Part shown: piece by piece, positions 35,597-44,514 of the stretch | Layout: every line of letters begins with the position of its first letter | How positions within the stretch are numbered: position 1 is the stretch's first letter | Assembly (NCBI GenBank): GCA_902561325.1 | Contig: CACEOL010000001.1 | Location: forward strand, 1 to 64,000 | Reading direction: 5' to 3' | Length of the DNA: 64,000 bases | DNA from: an uncultured SAR86 cluster bacterium | Lineage (GTDB): Bacteria > Pseudomonadota > Gammaproteobacteria > Magnimaribacterales > AG-339-G14 | Notes under the pieces: model-generated | What the model was told of the DNA's origin: nothing | Database searches by the model: none | The model's input: only the letters and a program-made list of their open reading frames with translations | Position numbers and translations under genes: made by a program

Positions 35597-36790
35597 TTAA
35601 GAATTGTAAGCTTCAAATAGGCCTGTAGCTCCCATACCGCCACCGACACACATTGTGACGATGCCGTATTTTCCGCCTCTCCTACTAAGCTCTCTAGCGA
35701 CATGACCAACTTGACGTGAACCAGTCATACCAAAAGGATGTCCTATAGAAATTGAGCCACCATTGACATTTAACTTATCACTAGGAAGGCCAAGTTTATC
35801 TCTGATGTAAACTACTTGAGAAGCAAAAGCTTCATTAAGCTCCCATAAGTCTATGTCTTCTAGTTTTAAATCAGCCGACTTTAAAAGCTTAGGGATTGAG
35901 TAAACTGGACCAATTCCCATTTCATCTGGCTGACAGCCAACAACGGTAAATCCTCTAAAATAAAGTTTTGGAGTAAGGCCAAGCTCTAAAGCTTTTTCTT
36001 CGCTCATTACCAGAGTAACTGAAGCGCCATCAGAAAGTTGTGATGAGTTTCCAGCTGTAACAGAACCATTTTCTGGATCGAACACAGGCTTTAAAGATGA
36101 AAGTCCTTCTATAGTTGTTTCGGGACGATTACAGTCATCACGATCGACTGTAACTTCTACATCTTTCTCTTCGCCAGACTCTTTATTAACAAGCTTCATG
36201 ACTGTATCCATTGGAACAATTTCGTCGTCATAATAACCAGCTTCTTGTGCAGCGGCAGTTCTTTGTTGGCTTGATAAAGCGTATTCATCTTGCGCTTCTC
36301 GGGTTACATTGTAACGTTTTGCAACACATTCGGCTGTTTGGCCCATGGCATGATAAATACCTGGAACGTCTGCAGCGAGTTGTTCATTTACGTACATATG
36401 CATGTTGGTATTACCTTGAGTAGTTGAGATTGATTCAACTCCTCCGGCAATGATGCAATCACTGAAGCCACTTTGTACTTGAGTCGCAGCCATTGCTACA
36501 GTTTGTAGTCCAGAAGAACAATATCTATTAACAGTGGTTCCACCGACTTCAATGGGTAATTTTGATAATACTGCAACGTTTCTTGCAATATTATGGCCTT
36601 GTGCACCTTCAGGTGCTCCACATCCAAGAATCATATCTTCCACCATAGCGGGATCCAATCCTGGGTTTCTTTCTAATAAAGCATTTACTAAATGCGCTGT
36701 CATATTATCAGCACGAGTTTGATTAAATCCCCCTCGAAAAGATTTAGCTAATCCAGTACGGACGCTATCAACGATTACTACGTTTCTCAT
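35597..36790 (-). CDS. Acetyl-CoA C-acyltransferase (thiolase)
   Basis: A 397-residue thiolase that splits or forms beta-ketoacyl-CoA. Catalytic Cys in NRYCSSGLQTVAMAA (near residue 91), His in NVNGGSISIGHPFGMTGSR, and the second Cys in CVGGGMGATGLFE. It is more like FadA-type and degradative thiolases, but no fadB is adjacent, so the chain length and direction are open; a candidate acyl-CoA synthetase lies at 51709. A strong AGGAG ribosome binding site (36797-36801) and a TATAAT promoter element suggest good expression. Fairly G- and C-rich codons compared with neighbours also fit a highly expressed gene. Confidence 0.9.
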   Translation of the reverse strand: MRNVVIVDSVRTGLAKSFRGGFNQTRADNMTAHLVNALLERNPGLDPAMVEDMILGCGAPEGAQGHNIARNVAVLSKLPIEVGGTTVNRYCSSGLQTVAMAATQVQSGFSDCIIAGGVESISTTQGNTNMHMYVNEQLAADVPGIYHAMGQTAECVAKRYNVTREAQDEYALSSQQRTAAAQEAGYYDDEIVPMDTVMKLVNKESGEEKDVEVTVDRDDCNRPETTIEGLSSLKPVFDPENGSVTAGNSSQLSDGASVTLVMSEEKALELGLTPKLYFRGFTVVGCQPDEMGIGPVYSIPKLLKSADLKLEDIDLWELNEAFASQVVYIRDKLGLPSDKLNVNGGSISIGHPFGMTGSRQVGHVARELSRRGGKYGIVTMCVGGGMGATGLFEAYNS

Positions 36791-36796
36791 AAAATC

Positions 36797-36822
36797 TCCT
36801 ATTTTTTTGAACTTTGATTATA
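36797..36822 (-). promoter_or_regulatory. Promoter -10 and ribosome binding site of the thiolase gene
   Basis: On the minus strand TATAAT (36822-36817) is followed by AGGAG (36801-36797), six bases before the ATG at 36790. The -35 region is not clear. This follows directly on the terminator of the receptor gene, so the thiolase-thiL-pgpA transcript begins here. Confidence 0.55.
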
Positions 36823-36847
36823 AAGACTTATTGAGTTTATTACTAAC

Positions 36848-36887
36848 AAAAAAAAACCCTTGCCGAAGCAAGGGTTTTTTTATTTTT
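36848..36887 (-). terminator. Strong intrinsic terminator with a UUCG loop after the TonB receptor
   Basis: On the minus strand the sequence reads CCCTTGC-TTCG-GCAAGGG followed by nine T. The seven G/C-rich pairs (extended by six A-T pairs) are closed by a C(UUCG)G tetraloop, the most stable common loop. It starts eight bases after the receptor stop codon. The plus strand also ends in a T run, so it could work both ways. It is the only clear intrinsic terminator I found in the window. Confidence 0.92.
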
Positions 36888-36894
36888 ATGACTA

Positions 36895-39800
36895 TTAAAA
36901 GTCTATACCGAATTGGAAACCAAACGATCTTGGCTCTCTAACAAACACAGAACTAGTGTGACTTGTTGAAGAGTTAGTAATGTTTGCAGCTGTTACGTTT
37001 CTTTCATCAGTCAAGTTTTGACCATAAAAGACGATTCTCCAGTTTCCATCAGTTGGAACAATGTTAAGTCTAAAGTTGATTTCATCCCAAGCAGGTATTT
37101 TATTCTGTTGAATATTAAATACATTTTGAGGTGCATCTCCTCTGTAGTAGTAGTCCAATCTTGGTGTTACTTCTAAATTGTCAGTTTGGAATGTGTAAGC
37201 AATACCTAAAGACAGAGAAATATCTGAGAAAGGCATTGGATTTCCTTTTATGGATTGTTCCAATCCTGAATTTACAAGAAGTCCATTGGTAGTAGCTGTG
37301 TTGTAACAAGTATCAGCTTCATTGGTACCGTCACCATCAGGATCTCCTGATCCGACAACAATACCGTTTCCACCGTTATAGGTTAATCCATTACCCATAG
37401 CAGCTTTCACTGCTGGATTTGTATGCATTGTTAAAAGCGCACATATTCCACCAGTCTGTAAAGCACCTCCAGTACCTAGAACACCAATCGAAGGAAGAAG
37501 AGTTCCATCAGGGCCAGCAACTGTTACTCCACCAACCTGCTTCACAGTAGGTGAGTAAACTAGAGTCGCAGTTGGAGCACTTGCAGCAACTACGTTACCT
37601 GGAGTTAAGGCAGTCGGTATACAAGTATTTATTTGTGCACCACCTGGTAACCCGGTAGGAATGAAGTGACAAACATCAGCTTTTGTTCCATAAGAAGTTG
37701 CAGCAGCACTCATTTCTGCTGGAATCATAAGCAGTCCAGCCTGAGCTGTTGCATCCCTTGCAGCATCTGCAGCAGCAGCTTTAACAGCAGCATTTCCAGC
37801 AGTAGCGGCAGAAGTAGTAGCCATAATTCCTGCAATAGATGCAGCGAACTCGTTAGTTCCAGCAAGTGCAGTAATTGCGTTGTTCAAAGCTGTATTTTGA
37901 GCAGCAGCATCACCACCACCAGCTGCAGCTGCAGCAGCAGCACCTGCTGTAGCTAATTGATATTGGAGAACGTTTCCATAAATATGACCTGTGTGTTCTT
38001 TATGAGCTAAGAATGAGTTAGCAGTCGCACTTTTCATGACATGCCATGTAGATGCTGAAGCTAAACCATTGTAGTGACCACCTAAATCGTGAGGATTTAC
38101 AATAGATGCATCGCCAATTTCGGAGTCGTAGTAGCTAAACTGCATGTTGAAAGACAGACCAGGAACGTCTGGTGGTGTGAGATAAAGCTCTAGCTCAGCA
38201 CCCATGCTTTCCAATGGTATTCCATAGTTGATTGCAGTTTCGTTTCTGATTGACCCCAAGTGGAAATTTTTGAAGTCGTTGTAGTAAAAGGATGCGTTAG
38301 CAACCAATCCCACTTCAGGAACAGTAGCTTTTATACCCAACTCTAATGCTTCTACTTCTGTGCTTTCAAAAGCAAACGGAGTATTAGGGAATTGAGCTGC
38401 ATTAAATGGCGGGTTAAATCCACCACCTTTAAAACCTTTCGAATAACTGATGTACATCAAAGTATCGTCATTGATTGCAAAATCCCAAACCAATCTTCCA
38501 GTAGTGTTTGAAAACTCTTTAACAGGAATAACAGCTGGGGTAGCAGTTGCATAATCAGCATTAAAAGCATCTAATCCGGCTAACAAGTAACCTTGACCGC
38601 CTGCACCAGTACCATCAAGTGGCGTACCAATTTGTTGACCTACAGTATTAGCCATTCCACTTGTTGCACTAGTTTGACAAGTGGTTGTGAAAGCTACAGC
38701 ACCATCAGTCAATGTAAATGCTGTTGAATCTGTTCCACCTAAGGCAGGGTTTACCCCGGCACATCCAGCAGCAAGTGCAGCAGCTGACCAGTTAGAAACT
38801 GTAGGCGTGTCATAGAAAGTTGCTCTAGTTCTAACCTCTTTTCTGTCTTGTGTGTAACGAAGACCAAGAGTTAGCTTGTGACGATCTGCGACATCAAAAT
38901 AAAATTCCGTAAATATTGCTTCAGCATCTAATTGGAAAGGAGCAGTTTCATTGTGGAAATACTCTGTGTAGACCCCATCGATTCTCGCAATTCTCTGTAG
39001 CATTTGAGCTCTTGCTACTGCTTGATTTTGTGCAGTATCAACGCTTAATAGGCCTCCAGAAGCTGCGGCAAAACCACCCACGATTACGTTACCAGTTCCT
39101 GTTTGCAGTGGAGTACATGTTCCAGTTCCTGCTGCTTGGAAAGCACACCCTGCAAGAGTTGCAAAACCAGCACGGTAAGAACCAGCAATAGTTCCAGGCA
39201 ATTGCAAACCGTTCATAGTAATACCAGAGGCATATACGTTATAGAAACTGTTTGCTTCGTTGGAAATACTAATACCACCAACTAAGAAGTTGAACATGCC
39301 ATCAAAGTCAGAAGCATACTTAATCTCGTATGTATTACTTCTTGAATTACTATATGAAGCATCTCCAGAAACTGGAAGCCTGTGATAGCCTCTTACACCT
39401 TGACCGTTGGCACAAAAAATTCCGGCTTGTCCCGCATCAATATCACATTGTGGAGTTGCATAGAAGTTGGTATATCCTAAAGGCACACCCAGTTGTGCTC
39501 CTTTATTAACATCTCCAGTGACTCCTCCAAGAGTGCCACCATCTGCTAAAAATAGCGCATTGTTAGCTTGAAGACCAGCAGACCATCTGATTGAAGAAGC
39601 TTCGTACGATAGCGATGAAGTGTCTCGATAAAACACTCTCTTCTTAACATTTGCAGAAACAGTCAGTTGACCTTCGTCGAAATCTTTTTCAAAAAGTAAT
39701 TGTGAAGTGGATTCTTGAGCTTCGTGTCTAGGGGATCTCCACACATTAGCTTTGAAAAATTCGTTCGGAATATTAGGAGCATCAACCAAAGCAGCATATA

Positions 39801-40800
39801 GGGCATTTGCGGTAGCACCTGCTGCAGCAGCATTAAATCCAGAAAGAGGGTTGTAACATTTACCTGTGTTTGCACCGTCAGCACATCCCAATTGACCAGG
39901 AAGATAAAAAGCAAGGTTTCCACCTAATAAGGAAGGTAAAGTTGAACCATTCGACATAGGTGAAATTTGTTGGAAAACCTGTTGTCCACCAACCACACAA
40001 CCTTGAGTCAAACTACCTCCGGTTTCACACCAAACACCACTTACTTGGTTTCTTGCAGATTCTTCATCGTAAGCATTATGCACAGCAGTTATTCTCATGG
40101 TGTCGTCAAATTCATAGGCTAATGTAGCTCGCCATTGATAACCATCTCTGTTATCAAAATCATCGGTTGCTTCCGAATAAATATTTTGGTGAACACCATC
40201 TTTTTCAAGGTTAGTAAAAGCAAAACGTAACCCAAGTTGATCGGTAACAGGAACGTTAAGCATCATGGTCACCATCTTTTCGTTATCTTGACCATATTTA
40301 ATATCGGCACTGCCATAAAATTCATCTAAATCTGGTTTAGCGGTAATTAGGTTTATCACTCCACCTGTTGCATTACGACCAAATAAAGTTCCTTGAGGTC
40401 CACGAAGAACCTCTAGCCTTGCCATATCCAGATATTGAATTTCAGAAACCGAAGTCAGCCCCAAAGGCAAACCGTTCAAGTGAATTTCCACACCTGCATC
40501 AGCACTCGCTGCTGTTGCAAGGTTGGTAATACCTCTTATAGCGAAACCACCTGCACCAAATTGTGTAGCAGTGAAAGCAACTCCTGGAACTTGCAACTGA
40601 ATATCTGATGCGTATTCAATTTGCCTATCTGCTAAAACTTCGTCAGTAAATGCTGATACCGCAATTGGAACATCCTGCAGACTTTGCTCGGTTCTTTGCG
40701 CGGTAACGATTACTTCCTCAATTGTGGCTTGAGCATACATAGAAGAAACCATAAAAATGGAGCCAACTACTGCCAAGCTTGTTTTAAAGAATTTACTCAT
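36895..40800 (-). CDS. Large TonB-dependent outer membrane receptor
   Basis: A 1301-residue receptor, against roughly 700-900 for most of the family. It has a signal peptide (SLAVVGSIFMVSSMYAQA), a TonB box EEVIVTAQR near residue 28, a plug with FAIRGITN and LEVLRGPQGTLFGRNATGGVIN (about 130-152), and a barrel ending in a C-terminal Phe (FGFQFGIDF). The extra length is mostly one insert of about 265 residues between the strand near residue 905 and that near 1175; its core (about 945-1035) is almost all Ala, Gly, Asn and Thr. Several predicted outer loops carry spaced Cys pairs. The gene has its own promoter, a GGAGG site and a terminator. The ligand is unknown; the loops may bind a large substrate. 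Confidence 0.92.
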   Translation of the reverse strand: MSKFFKTSLAVVGSIFMVSSMYAQATIEEVIVTAQRTEQSLQDVPIAVSAFTDEVLADRQIEYASDIQLQVPGVAFTATQFGAGGFAIRGITNLATAASADAGVEIHLNGLPLGLTSVSEIQYLDMARLEVLRGPQGTLFGRNATGGVINLITAKPDLDEFYGSADIKYGQDNEKMVTMMLNVPVTDQLGLRFAFTNLEKDGVHQNIYSEATDDFDNRDGYQWRATLAYEFDDTMRITAVHNAYDEESARNQVSGVWCETGGSLTQGCVVGGQQVFQQISPMSNGSTLPSLLGGNLAFYLPGQLGCADGANTGKCYNPLSGFNAAAAGATANALYAALVDAPNIPNEFFKANVWRSPRHEAQESTSQLLFEKDFDEGQLTVSANVKKRVFYRDTSSLSYEASSIRWSAGLQANNALFLADGGTLGGVTGDVNKGAQLGVPLGYTNFYATPQCDIDAGQAGIFCANGQGVRGYHRLPVSGDASYSNSRSNTYEIKYASDFDGMFNFLVGGISISNEANSFYNVYASGITMNGLQLPGTIAGSYRAGFATLAGCAFQAAGTGTCTPLQTGTGNVIVGGFAAASGGLLSVDTAQNQAVARAQMLQRIARIDGVYTEYFHNETAPFQLDAEAIFTEFYFDVADRHKLTLGLRYTQDRKEVRTRATFYDTPTVSNWSAAALAAGCAGVNPALGGTDSTAFTLTDGAVAFTTTCQTSATSGMANTVGQQIGTPLDGTGAGGQGYLLAGLDAFNADYATATPAVIPVKEFSNTTGRLVWDFAINDDTLMYISYSKGFKGGGFNPPFNAAQFPNTPFAFESTEVEALELGIKATVPEVGLVANASFYYNDFKNFHLGSIRNETAINYGIPLESMGAELELYLTPPDVPGLSFNMQFSYYDSEIGDASIVNPHDLGGHYNGLASASTWHVMKSATANSFLAHKEHTGHIYGNVLQYQLATAGAAAAAAAGGGDAAAQNTALNNAITALAGTNEFAASIAGIMATTSAATAGNAAVKAAAADAARDATAQAGLLMIPAEMSAAATSYGTKADVCHFIPTGLPGGAQINTCIPTALTPGNVVAASAPTATLVYSPTVKQVGGVTVAGPDGTLLPSIGVLGTGGALQTGGICALLTMHTNPAVKAAMGNGLTYNGGNGIVVGSGDPDGDGTNEADTCYNTATTNGLLVNSGLEQSIKGNPMPFSDISLSLGIAYTFQTDNLEVTPRLDYYYRGDAPQNVFNIQQNKIPAWDEINFRLNIVPTDGNWRIVFYGQNLTDERNVTAANITNSSTSHTSSVFVREPRSFGFQFGIDF

Positions 40801-40807
40801 TATGAAT

Positions 40808-40812
40808 CCTCC
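40808..40812 (-). promoter_or_regulatory. Strong Shine-Dalgarno site of the TonB receptor
   Basis: GGAGG on the minus strand, seven bases before the ATG. It stands out because most operon heads in this window lack such a site, and it implies high translation of the receptor. Confidence 0.75.
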
Positions 40813-40906
40813 CCTAATGAGTTAAAAATTAATTTGTGAAGATCTTAAGCTAGAAAAAATATAACTTTTACTTATAAGCTTAAGGATTCTCCCCCTATAG
40901 CAATCG

Positions 40907-40934
40907 ATAATACCTATTTTTGCAAGTACTGCAA
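40907..40934 (-). promoter_or_regulatory. Predicted sigma-70 promoter of the TonB receptor
   Basis: On the minus strand: TTGCAG (40934-40929), 16-base spacer, TATTAT (40912-40907). This would give a leader of about 100 bases, the longest in the window; I see no known riboswitch in it. The remainder of the 208-base gap to nth holds A-rich sequence and presumably the nth promoter, which I could not place. Confidence 0.45.
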
Positions 40935-41008
40935 CCTTTTCAGAACAAAAAAAACCTCTTTGAAGAAAACTGTTTAAAATGATTTTGCAAGAAGAGAAAA
41001 CTTAACAG

Positions 41009-41662
41009 ATGAACAAAAAAGAACGGGCTTTATTCATTGAAAAAAAACTCAGTGAACTTTTTCCCAATCCTAAGGCGCCATTGAATCATAAAAATGCTTT
41101 CACTTTATTAATAGCAGTTTTACTGAGTGCACAGACAACAGATAAAAGAGTAAATATAGTAACCAAGGAACTTTTCAAGGCTGCGGATAATCCTGAAGAT
41201 ATGTTTAAATTGGGAGAAGAAAAAGTATACGATTTTATTAAAACTTGCGGTCTAGCTCCAAAGAAAGCTAGAGCTATTGTAGAAACCTCAAAAATTCTTG
41301 TAGATAAATATAATAGTAAGGTGCCAAAGGAATTATCTTTATTGGAAGAACTTCCGGGTGTAGGTCATAAAACCGCGTCAGTAGTCGTAAGTGAATTTTT
41401 TAAAAAACCTGCATTTCCAGTAGATACTCATATTCATCGTCTAGCTCAACGTTGGGGTCTAACTAATGGCAAATCAGTCAAACAAACAGAAGAAGATTTA
41501 AAAGCAGTTTTTGATGAAATGAGTTGGCGAAATTTGCATTTGCAAATTATTTTTTACGGAAGAACATTTTGTACAGCAAGAGGCTGTGATGGAACAGTTT
41601 GCTTCATGTGTAAAAGTTTATATCCTAATAGAAAAAGAAAAATTAAGACTTTAAAAGCTTAA
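41009..41662 (+). CDS. nth: Endonuclease III (DNA glycosylase/AP lyase)
   Basis: Base excision repair enzyme that removes oxidised pyrimidines. It has 217 residues with the HhH-GPD fold: LPGVGHKTASVVV with the catalytic Lys121 and PVDTHIHRLAQRWGL with Asp139. The C-terminal iron-sulfur region is odd: its cysteines are at 188, 193, 198 and 201 (C-x4-C-x4-C-x2-C), where E. coli has C-x6-C-x2-C-x5-C. The last canonical Cys is missing and one has appeared earlier. The basic tail PNRKRKIKTLK ends the protein. Confidence 0.92.
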   Translation: MNKKERALFIEKKLSELFPNPKAPLNHKNAFTLLIAVLLSAQTTDKRVNIVTKELFKAADNPEDMFKLGEEKVYDFIKTCGLAPKKARAIVETSKILVDKYNSKVPKELSLLEELPGVGHKTASVVVSEFFKKPAFPVDTHIHRLAQRWGLTNGKSVKQTEEDLKAVFDEMSWRNLHLQIIFYGRTFCTARGCDGTVCFMCKSLYPNRKRKIKTLKA

Positions 41663-41706
41663 AATTATTTCTATCAGGAGTATAATTTGCTTTTGGCAAA
41701 TCATTT

Positions 41707-42963
41707 ATGTACGGAAATAATCTTTCTATAAAATCTTTCGATGATGACCTCTGGCAAGCTTTGGAAAAAGAACGAGTCAGACAAGAGCAACATATCGAAC
41801 TTATCGCGTCTGAGAATTATGCTTCTCCAAGAATATTAGAAGCGCAAGGCTCAATCTTAACTAACAAGTATGCTGAGGGGTATCCAGGCAAAAGATATTA
41901 TGGTGGTTGTGAGTTTGTGGATATTGCCGAACAACTGGCTATAGATAGGGCAAAAGAATTATTTAACGCAGATTATGCCAATGTTCAACCTCACTCTGGA
42001 GCTAGTGCAAATGCTGCGGTCTTTTTAGCTTTGTTAAACCCTGGCGATAAAATTTTGGGCATGAGTCTTGATCATGGAGGTCATTTGACTCATGGCTCTA
42101 AAGTAAATTTCTCTGGAAAGATTTATGAATCTTTCAGTTATGGTATTGACCCCGTAACTGGTGACATCGACTATGCTCAAGTTGAATCCTTGGCAAAAGA
42201 GCATAAGCCTAAACTAATTATTAGCGGATTTTCAGCTTTTTCCGGCATTTTGGATTGGGCAAGATTTAAAGCAATTGCTGATTCAGTTGATGCTCTCTTA
42301 TTGGCGGACATTTCTCATGTTTCTGGCCTTGTTGCTGCTGGGCTTTATCCCAACCCTTTTCCTCATGCAGATGTAGTAACTACAACGACTCACAAAACTT
42401 TAGTTGGTCCCAGAGGAGGATTGATTCTGGCAGGTCCTAACGAAGAATTGCAAAAGAAGCTTAATTCAGCTTTATTTCCTGGATCGCAAGGAGGTCCTTT
42501 AATGCATGTCATTGCCGCAAAAGCTGTCTGCTTCAAAGAGGCTATGGAAGATGAGTTTAAGTTATACCAACAACAAATACTTGCAAATGCAAAAGCCATG
42601 AGTAATCAATTCATGGCTAATGACATTGATATTGTTTCTAATGGAACCTCTAACCATATGTTCCTTGTAAATCTCATTAAGAATGAAGTCACCGGAAAAG
42701 ATCTTGAAGCTGCACTTGGTCAGGCTTTTATTACGGTCAATAAAAATTCGGTACCCAATGATCCTAAATCTCCTTTCGTAACATCTGGTATTCGGATTGG
42801 AACTCCGGCAGTGACTCGAAGAGGTTTTAAAGAAAAAGAAGTTTCTCAAATTGCTGATTGGATTTCTCAAATCATTCACAATATTGAAGATCAAAATTTA
42901 CTCAAAGAGATAAAAAAAGAAGTTAAAACTCTTTGTGGTAATTTTCCAGTTTATTCTCAATAA
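41707..42963 (+). CDS. glyA: Serine hydroxymethyltransferase
   Basis: PLP enzyme interconverting serine and glycine with transfer of a one-carbon unit to tetrahydrofolate. It has 418 residues. [38 protein letters not shown]-type lysine motif ([14 protein letters not shown]) and [19 protein letters not shown] are all present. It is followed after three bases by nrdR, a common arrangement. No glycine riboswitch is seen in the short leader. Confidence 0.97.
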   Translation: MYGNNLSIKSFDDDLWQALEKERVRQEQHIELIASENYASPRILEAQGSILTNKYAEGYPGKRYYGGCEFVDIAEQLAIDRAKELFNADYANVQPHSGASANAAVFLALLNPGDKILGMSLDHGGHLTHGSKVNFSGKIYESFSYGIDPVTGDIDYAQVESLAKEHKPKLIISGFSAFSGILDWARFKAIADSVDALLLADISHVSGLVAAGLYPNPFPHADVVTTTTHKTLVGPRGGLILAGPNEELQKKLNSALFPGSQGGPLMHVIAAKAVCFKEAMEDEFKLYQQQILANAKAMSNQFMANDIDIVSNGTSNHMFLVNLIKNEVTGKDLEAALGQAFITVNKNSVPNDPKSPFVTSGIRIGTPAVTRRGFKEKEVSQIADWISQIIHNIEDQNLLKEIKKEVKTLCGNFPVYSQ

Positions 42964-42966
42964 ATC

Positions 42967-43419
42967 ATGCATTGTCCTTTTTGTTCCTTCGAAGAAAGTA
43001 AGGTAATTGACTCCCGCCTAGTAACAGAAGGAAGTGAAATAAGAAGAAGACGAGAATGTCTTAAGTGTGGTGAAAGATGGACTACTTTTGAAGTAGGTGA
43101 ACTGGTGATGCCTAAAATAATCAAACAAGACAAATCTAGGGTTCCTTTTGATGAAACTAAGATTCGAGAAGGAATAGCTAGATCTTTGGAAAAGCGTCCC
43201 GTAAGTGATGCTCAGTTTCAAACTCTTATAGAGTCAATAAAAAAAGAGATAAGAGGTTTTGGGGAAAGAGAAATTGAATCAAAACAAGTTGGCGAATCAG
43301 TCATGCGCCATTTAAGGAAATTAGATGAAGTTGCTTTTGTCAGGTTTGCTTCAGTTTACAGAAGTTTTCAAGACCCAAATGAATTCAGTGAAGAAGTAAA
43401 AAAATTAAGCGATGAATGA
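42967..43419 (+). CDS. nrdR: Transcriptional repressor NrdR
   Basis: Zinc-finger and ATP-cone repressor of ribonucleotide reductase genes, 150 residues. The zinc ribbon is complete: CPFCSFEESKVIDSR and RRRECLKCGERWTTFE, four Cys in two CxxC pairs. The ATP-cone follows from about residue 49. It sits between glyA and ribD, overlapping ribD by eight bases, as in many gammaproteobacteria. Confidence 0.97.
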   Translation: MHCPFCSFEESKVIDSRLVTEGSEIRRRRECLKCGERWTTFEVGELVMPKIIKQDKSRVPFDETKIREGIARSLEKRPVSDAQFQTLIESIKKEIRGFGEREIESKQVGESVMRHLRKLDEVAFVRFASVYRSFQDPNEFSEEVKKLSDE

Positions 43420-44512
43420 CACCCATTTCATCTCGAAAGCAGTTTCCTTGGCTCTTAAAGGAAAATTCAATACAAAACCAGGGGTTAACGTCGGCTGCGT
43501 AATTGTTAAAAATAATAAAATAATTGGTCAAGGTTTCTATGAAAAGTATGGTGGTGCGCATGCTGAAATTAATGCGATCAATGAAGTAAAAAGAAAGTAT
43601 AAAAAAAACTTTGTTTCCCAACTTGCTGAGAGTGATATATACGTAACTCTTGAGCCATGTAGTAAAAAAGGCAAAACTGGTGCGTGCGTAAATGAATTAA
43701 AAAAATATGACTTTAAGAGAATTGTTATTGGTGCAAAAGATCCTACCCAAAATGGAATTAAAAATCTTCAGCTTGCTGGTTATGAAGTAATTAATTTAAA
43801 TAACCAGCAATGTCTGGCATTAAATGAATCTTTCTTTTATAAAGCAAAATTCAAAAAACCTTTTGTCAGAGCAAAAATTGCAATGTCCAGTGACCATAAA
43901 TCGGTCTTGATTTCAAAAAAAAGAAAATGGATTACTGGAATTCCTGCCCGCAATGACGTTCAAACTCTTCGAGCAGAAGCAGATATTATCCTTACGGGAG
44001 CTGGAACGATAAACGAAGATAATCCATCAATGAATGTGAGGTCTAAAAAAATTATTGCAAATAAAAATTTCATTCAACCTGAAAGGTATGTGTTTTCAAA
44101 TAATCTTAAGTTGAATTGGAGCGCACCCTTTTTTAAACTCCCAGGAAAAAAAGTAGTAGTAACTTCAAAAAAAAATCTTCCAAGATTTCCTCGAGGAATA
44201 AATGATATTTCATTGATGAGTCTTAAAAGAAATAGCGGCTCTTTGAGCTCTAAAGACTTCATAAAAAAAATATCTAAATTAAATATAAATAATATTTTGA
44301 TAGAAGCCGGGCCAAAATTATTGGGAAGTTTTGGTGACAATAACTTGATTGATGAATATATTTTTTATATTTCTCAAGAAAAACTTGGAGACAAAGCTTT
44401 GTATTTTTATGGAGGAAGCAAACAATTAAACTTTTTTGATAAGAAGCTATTCGATATAGTTGATGAAACAAATATTGGAAAAGATCGAAAGATAATTTTA
44501 AGGAAAAAATAA
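43412..44512 (+). CDS. ribD: Riboflavin biosynthesis deaminase/reductase
   Basis: Bifunctional enzyme for the deamination and reduction steps of riboflavin synthesis, 366 residues. The N-terminal deaminase has GGAHAEINAI and EPCSKKGKTGAC as zinc ligands; the C-terminal reductase (from about residue 150) has ITGIPARNDVQTLRAEAD, ILTGAGTINEDNPSMNVR and LIEAGPKLLGSF. Normally ribE follows, but here ribB comes next after two bases. Confidence 0.94.
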   Translation: MNDTHFISKAVSLALKGKFNTKPGVNVGCVIVKNNKIIGQGFYEKYGGAHAEINAINEVKRKYKKNFVSQLAESDIYVTLEPCSKKGKTGACVNELKKYDFKRIVIGAKDPTQNGIKNLQLAGYEVINLNNQQCLALNESFFYKAKFKKPFVRAKIAMSSDHKSVLISKKRKWITGIPARNDVQTLRAEADIILTGAGTINEDNPSMNVRSKKIIANKNFIQPERYVFSNNLKLNWSAPFFKLPGKKVVVTSKKNLPRFPRGINDISLMSLKRNSGSLSSKDFIKKISKLNINNILIEAGPKLLGSFGDNNLIDEYIFYISQEKLGDKALYFYGGSKQLNFFDKKLFDIVDETNIGKDRKIILRKK

Positions 44513-44514
44513 AA

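Noticed and set aside
37666-37956. Plus-strand Ser/Cys-rich open frame opposite the TonB receptor insert
   Set aside because: It is the complement of the Ala-coding GCA/GCT runs, which read as Ser and Cys on the other strand.
37700-37960. GCA/GCT repeats as a microsatellite or mobile repeat
   Set aside because: The repeats are imperfect, stay in frame and encode the Ala-rich insert; no flanking duplications are seen.
39663-39923. Second minus-strand frame inside the TonB receptor gene
   Set aside because: Alternate frame of an intact receptor; no family resemblance and no start signals.
41663-41706. Glycine riboswitch before glyA
   Set aside because: The leader is only 44 bases and has no paired glycine-aptamer structure.
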